From positions 1 to 63,769 of the forward strand of contig CALVEU010000002.1 in the NCBI GenBank assembly GCA_944326635.1: DNA of 63,769 nucleotides, read 5' to 3'. Under the pieces are notes generated by a model. It did no database searches and was not told where the DNA came from. It saw only the letters and a list, made by a program, of their open reading frames with translations. Numbering within the stretch: the first letter of the stretch is position 1; each line of letters begins with the position of its first letter. This document shows, in pieces, positions 1 through 6,625 of the stretch. This DNA comes from Candidatus Gastranaerophilales bacterium (lineage in GTDB: Bacteria; Cyanobacteriota; Vampirovibrionia; Gastranaerophilales; Gastranaerophilaceae). The position numbers were made by a program, and so were the translations under genes.

Positions 1-114
1 CTTGATGATAATGCAGGTGCGGCAATTAAGTCAGCAGCTCCATTTAACCCATTTCCAAAATATTTCTTTAATGATGAAATTGTGATTATTTTGAATTTTA
101 ATTTTAGTTTATAG
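1..114 (+). CDS. TonB C-terminal-like protein, 3' end only
   Basis: The window opens inside this gene. Thirty-seven codons are visible, ending at TAG 112-114. The residues AIKSAAPFNPFP followed by a short strand ending FNFSL resemble the end of a TonB C-terminal domain, which typically has a helix rich in Ala/Lys, a PFPPFP-like turn and a last strand alternating V/F/L. TonB-type domains reach across the periplasm to outer-membrane receptors. The end overlaps the convergent TonB-like gene that ends at 104 by 11 nt. The N-terminus, any membrane anchor and the start are outside the window, so the family call rests on a short tail. Confidence 0.55.
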   Translation, partial: LDDNAGAAIKSAAPFNPFPKYFFNDEIVIILNFNFSL

Positions 115-940
115 TGATTTCATAATCACCATTGGTAATTTTAAAATTCATTCTAATTATTTCTCCATTATATTCATTAGGTGGAGGTGTGAATCTTGGT
201 ACACTCATCATCATATAGTATACAGTATCATTAAGTCCCTTATTAGAAGATTCTTTTGTAAATTTTCTGTTTATTAATTTACCAGTTTTATCTACTGAAA
301 ATTGAATAGAACATTCTCCAGATCCTTGAATACTGCCTACTGCAAATTTTGAAAATAAAGCAGCTCTTAAAAGATTTTTATATCTCAGCATTTCAATGCT
401 ATTGGGATTATATACAGGCTTTTGTGGCTCTTTTGGAATTTGTGGCTGAGATAAAATATTTTGTTTTTGTTGGGCCTTTTTTACATTATTTTTTTTATTA
501 ATTGTTTGGGTCGTATTTTCGGGTAAACTTTTTATGCGCCTGGCATAGTCAACAGACGTTGACGTTAACGGTATTGGTGTTTGGATGTTAACTTCCGGCT
601 GTTGCTCTTGTCTTTTAGGTTCATATATTGGTGTATCATCCCAAATTTTATCGATGTTTGGAATTGTTTTGTTAATATTTGTCTTTTGTTTTGTTTGAGT
701 CGCTTTTTGTTTTTTTGCAGGAGTATTACCAATAGGGATTGACCAAATTATAATTGATAAAATTATACATAGTGTAAAAAATATTCTTGATACAAGTTCT
801 GATTTTTGTTCAAGAGAAAGTGGTGTTTTTTCTTTTTTTATAATAATTTTATCTTCTATATAATCGAATGTATTATTTCCACAATCACAGTATTCGACTT
901 TTTCTTTATATTCAGTTTTACATTCTTTACATATATACAT
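104..940 (-). CDS. Zinc-ribbon, membrane-anchored TonB-like protein
   Basis: This 278-aa protein starts with a zinc-ribbon-like cluster (CKEC near residues 4-8 and CDCG near 18-21). One membrane segment follows at about 52-70. Next comes a long Pro/Gln/Lys/Asn-rich linker at about 75-180, then a C-terminal domain of about 85 residues resembling TonB_C (GECSIQFSVDKTGKLINRKF, then a PRFTPPP turn and terminal strands). The expected topology is a cytoplasmic zinc ribbon, an inner-membrane anchor and a periplasmic linker plus C-domain. It is the last gene of a tightly packed leftward operon, 7 nt after a 59-aa membrane protein. A zinc ribbon fused to a TonB-like protein is unusual. The function is inferred from architecture only. 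Confidence 0.6.
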   Translation of the reverse strand: MYICKECKTEYKEKVEYCDCGNNTFDYIEDKIIIKKEKTPLSLEQKSELVSRIFFTLCIILSIIIWSIPIGNTPAKKQKATQTKQKTNINKTIPNIDKIWDDTPIYEPKRQEQQPEVNIQTPIPLTSTSVDYARRIKSLPENTTQTINKKNNVKKAQQKQNILSQPQIPKEPQKPVYNPNSIEMLRYKNLLRAALFSKFAVGSIQGSGECSIQFSVDKTGKLINRKFTKESSNKGLNDTVYYMMMSVPRFTPPPNEYNGEIIRMNFKITNGDYEITIN

Positions 941-947
941 AACAAGA

Positions 948-1127
948 TTATCCTATCATAAATAAACTAAATTTATAAATCCCGAAAAATATTATTGCAA
1001 TTATCATCATTATAATTATGATTGCTGTTTGTCTAATGATGTCAAATTCTTTTTTTGCTTGAATATATTTAAAAATAAATGGTATTTCTATTAAAATACA
1101 AAGAGCTATTAAAATAATTTTCAACAT
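948..1127 (-). CDS. Small membrane protein, 59 aa
   Basis: A 59-codon frame starts at ATG 1127 and ends at TAA 948. A clear GGAG lies 7 nt upstream of the ATG. The product has two hydrophobic segments, at about residues 3-19 and 36-55, separated by a charged stretch (KYIQAKKEFD), so it should be a two-pass membrane hairpin. Its start directly follows the stop of the 46-aa frame at 1128-1268, and its stop lies 7 nt before the TonB-like gene at 940. That spacing argues for a real gene of the operon. No family is recognised. Confidence 0.6.
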   Translation of the reverse strand: MLKIILIALCILIEIPFIFKYIQAKKEFDIIRQTAIIIIMMIIAIIFFGIYKFSLFMIG

Positions 1128-1268
1128 TTATTTACTCCTTTTGAATATAATATTTTCAAGCATAATTGTTTTGTGCATTTTTGGTTTTATATTTGCAGTA
1201 AATGAAGTTGCTACTGCAATTATTATTAAAAATATAATTGTAATTATTGCAATTTTTGTCGCATTCAT
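1128..1268 (-). CDS. Tiny membrane protein, 46 aa
   Basis: A 46-codon frame begins with an ATG that overlaps the stop of the upstream TonB-like gene by one base (TGATG at 1266-1270), the usual sign of translational coupling. It ends at 1128, directly before the next start at 1127. One strongly hydrophobic segment lies at about residues 5-24, followed by a basic tail. The frame also carries, near its end, the ribosome binding site of the next gene. It could be a small accessory subunit of the envelope complex encoded by the operon. The one-base overlap is the main support, and no homologue is recognised. Confidence 0.5.
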   Translation of the reverse strand: MNATKIAIITIIFLIIIAVATSFTANIKPKMHKTIMLENIIFKRSK

Positions 1269-2077
1269 CAGTATGTAACCCTTTCGTAATCTGAAAAATT
1301 GCTAGGAGTAGAATATCTTTCTTCTAGCCCGATAAAGAAATAACCTTGTACAACTGTAGATTTTCTTTGAGTCCCTTTGGGAAATGTTAATATTGGTTGG
1401 TTTTGTAACTTTGAAATAGCAGTTTTTACGTTATTTCTTGCAACATCCATAAAATTTGGATTAGAGCAATCGACTTTTATATTGTAGACATTACCGTATT
1501 TATCAACGACAAAATTAAAAGAAAACATTGTACCTAGAGGAGCGTATTCAATATTTGAGTTTCTCATGATTTGATTTTGAACATTACTTCTCCATATGTT
1601 CCAGGCGATAATTTCTTCCTGTTCAGTCATATATGGATTTTTGAAATTGTTGTTTTGTGTTTTTTGAGTATTTGTTTTTTGTTCTGTTTGCTGGGGCTCA
1701 TTTATTTGAGTATTATATTCTTTTTCTACTTCATTTAGCAGTTTTTGAAGAAGTTCTATTTGTGAAATATTTTCATTCTGGCTATGTTCTAATTCTTTAT
1801 TACTTGGTGGAGGTTCAATATTTTCGGTTTGAATATATTTTGTATTAGTTTGTTCTATTTGTTTTTGAGGTTTTATTTCATTTTGATTTTGAGTAGTTTT
1901 CACTTTTATTGTTGAATTTGTAGTAATATTTTTTGCTGGTAAATTATCGCTAATTCTTATTAGCTTAAAGTTTTCATCTTCTATAATTAACGGAAGGTGC
2001 ATTCTTGGATGAAATTTAAGCGTAAATATAGTTACTATAAGAAATGATATTACAACAAATATTTTTAAAAAATCCAT
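1268..2077 (-). CDS. TonB-like energy-transducing protein
   Basis: This 269-aa protein has an N-terminal membrane anchor (about residues 5-20) and a long linker rich in Gln, Asn, Thr, Glu and Pro (about 55-150). Its C-terminal domain of about 110 residues includes FSFNFVVDKYGNVYNIKV, the strand-turn-strand pattern of TonB_C. The domain begins with a helix resembling the W..W....Q start seen in TonB/TolA-like modules. It sits 2 nt downstream of the FHA-like membrane protein and is coupled to the 46-aa frame below. Together with the genes at 1-114 and 104-940, this makes three TonB-like proteins within 2.1 kb. Family membership is likely. The partner receptor is not in the window. Confidence 0.6.
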   Translation of the reverse strand: MDFLKIFVVISFLIVTIFTLKFHPRMHLPLIIEDENFKLIRISDNLPAKNITTNSTIKVKTTQNQNEIKPQKQIEQTNTKYIQTENIEPPPSNKELEHSQNENISQIELLQKLLNEVEKEYNTQINEPQQTEQKTNTQKTQNNNFKNPYMTEQEEIIAWNIWRSNVQNQIMRNSNIEYAPLGTMFSFNFVVDKYGNVYNIKVDCSNPNFMDVARNNVKTAISKLQNQPILTFPKGTQRKSTVVQGYFFIGLEERYSTPSNFSDYERVTY

Positions 2078-2079
2078 AA

Positions 2080-3693
2080 TTAATCTTTATCAACTTTTGC
2101 CAATAATTCGTCACAAGCATAGATATCAAATTTTGTTTGGCTTAACATCATTGTTTCTGCAATTAAAAGTGCAGTAGGAACAAGTGCAGCTACTAAACTT
2201 AAGAACATTCCCTGCATATCTCCGCCTATTTCTGTCATAAAATATGATACGTTCATTGCAAATTCAATAAATATAATTGCACAAGCTATTGCAAGAGATC
2301 TGTTTTTCTCCGAATTTAATCTTCTTACACCTTCAAGTCCGTATATTGTACCTCCGTGGTGCTGGTAATCAGAAAAACCATCTTGTTTAATTACTTGTGA
2401 TCCTTGAATTTTTTTAGTACAGAAAAAAGCGTTTACAAAAGAGAAAAATGCGAAAATAATTAAAAATGTTGCAAGAGTCAAAAATACCGGACTTATTCTT
2501 AATCCTGAAATTCTTACCCATCCTGCAGCTTCTGGAAAGCACATTGCAAGAGTATTTGATACACCATAAGCCAAAAATGGTGCTGTTAATATTCCAACAA
2601 CAATTTCTCCTACTGATTTTAATTGAAGGTTAAACATTTTGTCTTTTATATATTGCAATTTAGAATTACTTAAACTGTTAATATATCTTTCAATCCATTG
2701 CCTGTAAGATTTTATAACGCTTTCAAAATCTTCTCTATATTCATATTTATCAAGTGTTATGGCCCATTCAACACCGTTGCATTTGAAATATCCGCAGCTT
2801 ATGGCGAGAACTGCCATTATTCCTGAGAAAAAGAATGAAATAAATATTGCAAATGTCATAAAATCATTCAAATTCATGTAATAAATAAGGTTTACTACAT
2901 AAATTCCAAGCACAAATATTAATGAGAAAATCAGCATAAAACTTTGTCCTAATTTTGCTGATTTAGACATTTCTTTTTGAATATTGCTTTGTAAATATAA
3001 ATATATACCTTGTTTTAAAAGTAAGCATATTCCATAAATCAAAATAGTGTATACGCCCCAAACTTTTATGTTAGTCGGCATATGTAAAAAGTTTGCACTC
3101 TCTTTGATTTCAAGTCCCATAAGGTAATTTGAAACACCAAAAGCACATACCATAGAGCTTAAAAACATTGCTATGTGTAAGAAGATACTTGTTTTTGAAT
3201 TCGTTGATAATTTTTGTTTTAAATCGTTAATATGAAAAGCAACTTGTTTGATGATTGCAACTCTAGCATCTTCTAAGTCTTCTTTTTGTTTTTCAAGTTT
3301 TACTTTTGTGACTGCATTAACATCTTTTCCATATAATCCTTTTATATCTTCTTCTGTAAAATCTTCTTTACCGATTGAAGTTACTGTTTTTGTATTATTA
3401 ATAGGAGCTTCTGCTATAATTTTTACACTTAAAAATTCGTTTGTATCTGCAAACATAAGTTTACATACATTTCCAACTTCAACACGTTTTATTGGTTGAC
3501 CTTTGAATAGTACTTTATCATTTTTGAATGTGTTTATGATAACACATTTGTTTTCTGACACTTTGTATTCAAGAGTTAATAAAACATCGTATACTGTATT
3601 TAAAATTACATCGCAATTTGGGTTTGTACCGACATTTATAACATCTTTGTTAAATACTTTTTCCCCTTGTGAAGTTGATATTACTATAGCCAT
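2080..3693 (-). CDS. FHA-like domain fused to a polytopic membrane protein
   Basis: This 537-aa protein has an N-terminal domain of about 95 residues with an FHA-like pattern (NVGTNPNCDVILN followed by short strands). FHA domains usually bind phosphothreonine. A charged helical linker follows (about 125-165). The rest holds at least eight hydrophobic segments, for example near 170-190, 210-230, 250-275, 280-300, 365-385, 400-425, 465-490 and 495-515. It lies between the VWA gene (34 nt upstream) and the TonB-like gene (2 nt downstream). The canonical FHA residues (GR..S..H) are not fully preserved, so phosphopeptide binding is uncertain. A role as membrane platform of the operon's complex is inferred from context. 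Confidence 0.5.
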   Translation of the reverse strand: MAIVISTSQGEKVFNKDVINVGTNPNCDVILNTVYDVLLTLEYKVSENKCVIINTFKNDKVLFKGQPIKRVEVGNVCKLMFADTNEFLSVKIIAEAPINNTKTVTSIGKEDFTEEDIKGLYGKDVNAVTKVKLEKQKEDLEDARVAIIKQVAFHINDLKQKLSTNSKTSIFLHIAMFLSSMVCAFGVSNYLMGLEIKESANFLHMPTNIKVWGVYTILIYGICLLLKQGIYLYLQSNIQKEMSKSAKLGQSFMLIFSLIFVLGIYVVNLIYYMNLNDFMTFAIFISFFFSGIMAVLAISCGYFKCNGVEWAITLDKYEYREDFESVIKSYRQWIERYINSLSNSKLQYIKDKMFNLQLKSVGEIVVGILTAPFLAYGVSNTLAMCFPEAAGWVRISGLRISPVFLTLATFLIIFAFFSFVNAFFCTKKIQGSQVIKQDGFSDYQHHGGTIYGLEGVRRLNSEKNRSLAIACAIIFIEFAMNVSYFMTEIGGDMQGMFLSLVAALVPTALLIAETMMLSQTKFDIYACDELLAKVDKD

Positions 3694-3727
3694 TAATTAT
3701 CCTCTTTTATTATTAATTTAAAACTTT

Positions 3728-4402
3728 TTATCTTCCTAATGCGTGTAGGAATCTTCTGATTGATTTATCAATATTTTGTTTTGGAGCCACAATCAAATGA
3801 TTTTCTCCTAAAACAGGTGTAAGCTTTTCTTTTGCTAAATCAAGTTTAGCAGGATGTGCATCTAAGAACATCATTGAAATATCAGGTGCATATTTTTTAA
3901 TGTTTTGAACATTTTTAGGTAAAATATCCCAGTTAATTTGTTTTTCAATAGCTCCCTCATTTTCAAGATCACCAATTACAACAACTGCAGGTACATAGCC
4001 ATTCTTTTTCATTGTGAGAGCGTGTGAAAAAGCTTTTTTTAACCCGACGCCATATGCTGTGCCATAATCTTTTTCATCATATTTTGTGAAAGCATCCATT
4101 GATTTTGTAATAGTGCTACCATTCATTGGACTTCCTTCATAAATCAGATATGCATCTTCTGATACTCTTAAAATTTTAATTTGGTCTTCTGGATCTAAAA
4201 GGTTACAAATCTGTCTTAAAGTTTTTTTCTGATCAGGTAAATACTTTTGGTTAGATGCAGATGAATCAACAACAAAAATAACTGCTGCAGGGTGAAAATC
4301 ATCTACTTTAATCTGTTTTAATCCTGTCCAGATAAATTTTAAAGTAACTGACAGTATCAGTATTAATAATCCTAATGTAACCAATCTTTTATTTAACTTC
4401 AT
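3728..4402 (-). CDS. Membrane-anchored VWA-domain protein
   Basis: A von Willebrand factor A domain follows one N-terminal membrane segment (about residues 8-27). The metal-binding MIDAS motif is seen as VVDSSAS (DxSxS, near residue 46), with a supporting Asp in GDLENEG near residue 144. Such domains bind a divalent metal and a protein partner. I chose ATG 4402, which gives 224 aa and a start KLNKR just before the membrane segment. An upstream ATG at 4447 would add 15 residues but has no ribosome binding site and begins 11 nt after the previous stop. It belongs to the leftward envelope operon, between a secreted protein and the FHA-like protein. Confidence 0.7.
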   Translation of the reverse strand: MKLNKRLVTLGLLILILSVTLKFIWTGLKQIKVDDFHPAAVIFVVDSSASNQKYLPDQKKTLRQICNLLDPEDQIKILRVSEDAYLIYEGSPMNGSTITKSMDAFTKYDEKDYGTAYGVGLKKAFSHALTMKKNGYVPAVVVIGDLENEGAIEKQINWDILPKNVQNIKKYAPDISMMFLDAHPAKLDLAKEKLTPVLGENHLIVAPKQNIDKSIRRFLHALGR

Positions 4403-4457
4403 ATTATTATCCAATTTAAAACCTATTTGCCAATAATAATATATCATAATTTTAGGC

Positions 4458-5288
4458 TTACTGCAATGATTTATTATAATAAGGATAGGTATTTAATGGT
4501 TGACTTAGTTTTAATTCAATTGTAGTACCGTTAGGGATATCAACATCTTTTCCTCTCTGCATAGCTCCTCTAATTCCACCGCCTGCAGCTCCAAGTCCTC
4601 CATATATTAACATATTTCTTCCCCAATCATCGCCGCCACCTATTGCCGTAAAAGCAGCTCCAACCAGCATACTGCCTAATGCCCCGATTAGCATATCTCT
4701 TGTCATTTTTTTAGCTCGTTCACTTTTTTCTTCTATATAAATTTTTTCTGTAGAAATTTCAATCATATTTCCATCAGGGGTGATAATTTGATTGAAATTA
4801 ATTTCTAAAGCTCCGCTTCCATATGCATATCCTGCATTTTTTGCATAAGTTGCATTCCCATATACAAGACTGCCTGCTGGGGCAATAATTGTGCCGTTAT
4901 ATATAAAATCTTTTGTGAGAGATGCAATAAGTTTGTCATTTTTCTCAAGGCTTCCTGAATTTATACCAGAATCAAATGTTATATAAAAAGTTGTTCCTTC
5001 CGGTATTTCTATTACAGAACCTGTGAGAGTTTTATTTTGTATTGTTATGGTTTCAAGATTAATTGGAGTTTCTTTGTTTAATTCTATAGGTGTGTAATTA
5101 GTTCTTTCATTGTTGTTATTTTTTATTTCTGTTTTATTTCTTTTTTTAGAAAAATCAGTGCTATTGATATGAAATTGTTTATATTTTCTATCAAATTCTG
5201 CTTGAGCTTCGTCTGAAAAATCATATTCAGCGAATGCAGGAAGAAAGATAAATTGAAGACATAAAAATAAAACTAAAAACTTTTTCAT
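4458..5288 (-). CDS. Secreted/periplasmic protein with beta-rich and glycine-zipper regions
   Basis: This 276-aa protein has a signal peptide (basic start, hydrophobic LVLFLCLQFIFLPAFA, cleavage near residue 20). A polar region follows, then a beta-rich segment (about 75-175, with EGTTFYITFDSG and APAGSLVYGNATYA). That segment resembles the surface-exposed barrel of TrbI/VirB10-like proteins. A glycine-rich hydrophobic stretch lies at about 200-250 (ALGSMLVGAAFTAIGGG). It is the first gene of the leftward operon and probably shares the 75-nt spacer to plsY as a divergent promoter region. The VirB10 resemblance is weak and based on residue pattern only. Confidence 0.5.
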   Translation of the reverse strand: MKKFLVLFLCLQFIFLPAFAEYDFSDEAQAEFDRKYKQFHINSTDFSKKRNKTEIKNNNNERTNYTPIELNKETPINLETITIQNKTLTGSVIEIPEGTTFYITFDSGINSGSLEKNDKLIASLTKDFIYNGTIIAPAGSLVYGNATYAKNAGYAYGSGALEINFNQIITPDGNMIEISTEKIYIEEKSERAKKMTRDMLIGALGSMLVGAAFTAIGGGDDWGRNMLIYGGLGAAGGGIRGAMQRGKDVDIPNGTTIELKLSQPLNTYPYYNKSLQ

Positions 5289-5311
5289 TATTTATATATT
5301 ATAATAGATTG

Positions 5312-5340
5312 TTGAATTATTACAACATCTTTGTTATAAT
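5312..5340 (+). promoter_or_regulatory. Sigma-70 promoter of plsY
   Basis: TTGAAT (5312-5317) and TATAAT (5335-5340) are separated by 17 nt and lie 23 nt before the plsY start. A ribosome binding site (GAGAGGGA) sits between them and the ATG. The same spacer must also serve the divergent operon that begins at 5288. Confidence 0.65.
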
Positions 5341-5363
5341 TTGTCATACAAGAGAGGGAAATT

Positions 5364-5969
5364 ATGGAAAAAATATTGGAATTATTAGCGGTAGTAATCA
5401 GTGCATATATAATTGGTTCTATACCTACAGGGTATATTATTGTAAAAGCTTTTACTGGGGAAGATATTAGAACTATTGGTTCAGGTTCTACCGGTGCTAC
5501 TAATGTAAAAAGAGTTATGGGTAAAAAATGGTTTTTTATAACTCTTTTATTAGATGCATTTAAAGGAGCTTTGCCTGTTGTATTGGCTGCAATGTTTGCA
5601 AAATCTTTTACAGGAATAGGATTGTTGCCGGTATTGGCTGCTATTGCTGTAATTCTAGGTCACAGTAAATCAATATTTTTAAAGTTTACAGGTGGTAAAT
5701 CTGTAGCATCAGGAGTTGGAACTATTTTGGCTTTAAATTGGCAAGTTGGATTAATTATTGCAGCGATATGGGCTGTAATTACATTTTTCTCAAGATATGT
5801 ATCTGTAGGATCTATTATAGCTTTAGCTATTTCTCCTTTTATTATGTGGGCGTTTAAAGCTCCAATTGCTTATGTAGGCTATTGTACATTAGGTGCTTTG
5901 TATATAATATGGCTTCACCGTTCAAATATTCAAAGACTTATTAAAGGTGAAGAAAATAAGGTTAGATAA
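5364..5969 (+). CDS. plsY: Glycerol-3-phosphate acyltransferase PlsY
   Basis: PlsY moves the acyl group from acyl-phosphate to glycerol-3-phosphate, the first step of phospholipid synthesis at the inner membrane. The 201-aa length is normal. Hallmarks visible are IGSIPTGYII near the start, GSGSTGATN (about residues 41-49, acyl-phosphate loop), a middle LGHSKSIFLKFTGGKSVASG that matches the GGK.VAT.. block, and five to six membrane segments. The start has a strong ribosome binding site and its own promoter. The stop TAA is immediately followed by the ATG of a 68-aa membrane protein. Confidence 0.95.
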   Translation: MEKILELLAVVISAYIIGSIPTGYIIVKAFTGEDIRTIGSGSTGATNVKRVMGKKWFFITLLLDAFKGALPVVLAAMFAKSFTGIGLLPVLAAIAVILGHSKSIFLKFTGGKSVASGVGTILALNWQVGLIIAAIWAVITFFSRYVSVGSIIALAISPFIMWAFKAPIAYVGYCTLGALYIIWLHRSNIQRLIKGEENKVR

Positions 5970-6176
5970 ATGGATTTTACTTTTTTATTAATAGGTTTAG
6001 GTATAATAATTGTTCTTTTTATAATTGGAAAGATTTTTGCAATTTTAACAAAAATCTTTTTGATTATAATTCTTGTTGCAGCTATTGCTGTTGGTTTTTT
6101 CTTTTGGCAGAATAACAATAAAGAGATTAATCCTCAAAAAACAAGTTATATTACTTCTTCTTTGTTTTATCTTTAA
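5970..6176 (+). CDS. Small membrane protein downstream of plsY, 68 aa
   Basis: The ATG directly abuts the TAA of plsY, so translation is probably coupled. The product is almost entirely hydrophobic over residues 4-45 (two adjoining membrane segments) with a polar tail from about residue 47. No ribosome binding site separate from the plsY end is obvious. The last 26 nt overlap the convergent gene that ends at 6151. No family is recognised. It may be a small partner of PlsY or simply a co-transcribed membrane peptide. Confidence 0.5.
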   Translation: MDFTFLLIGLGIIIVLFIIGKIFAILTKIFLIIILVAAIAVGFFFWQNNNKEINPQKTSYITSSLFYL

Positions 6177-6621
6177 TGTAGTTGATTAAAAGGCTTATTC
6201 CTAATCCTATAGTTGCACCACCTAGCGTTTTTAGTGCAATTTTAAAAGGAGCTTCTTTTTTTATTATTTTTTTTTGTTGTTTGAAACACTCTTTATTTCT
6301 TGTTAAAAAGTTTTTACGTTCGTTTTTTAGTTTATTTATAATTTCTCTTTCGTGTTGTTCACAATTTTGTTTTGTATCTATTTTATCGACTTTTCTAGCA
6401 AGTGATAAAATATTTTCATATAACTCTTCTCTTTTTAATTCAGATTCTTTACTTTCTGTAACTGTTTTTAGCCAAACTTTGTAAGTATTTCTATTTTGAA
6501 GCAATTCGTTTTTTGTGTTGAAAATTTCTTTTGTTCCCCAAACTATTCCACCTGTAGATGCAAGTATTATATTTTGTTTTGGATTTTTTTTATTGTCTGA
6601 AGAACTAATTTTGGGAATCAT
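6151..6621 (-). CDS. Hypothetical protein with terminal membrane segment, 156 aa
   Basis: This protein of unknown function begins 4 nt after the 835-aa gene upstream and is surely co-transcribed with it. It has a weakly hydrophobic segment at about residues 17-30, a long Lys/Glu-rich helical, probably coiled-coil middle (about 35-120), and a C-terminal hydrophobic segment with glycines (ALKTLGGATIGLGISLLINY, about 128-147) followed by a basic tail. Cysteines occur near residues 86 and 109. No catalytic motif is visible. Pairing with the duplicated 835-aa protein suggests a joint membrane-associated role, which is inference. Confidence 0.55.
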   Translation of the reverse strand: MIPKISSSDNKKNPKQNIILASTGGIVWGTKEIFNTKNELLQNRNTYKVWLKTVTESKESELKREELYENILSLARKVDKIDTKQNCEQHEREIINKLKNERKNFLTRNKECFKQQKKIIKKEAPFKIALKTLGGATIGLGISLLINYIKDKTKKK

Positions 6622-6625
6622 TTTA

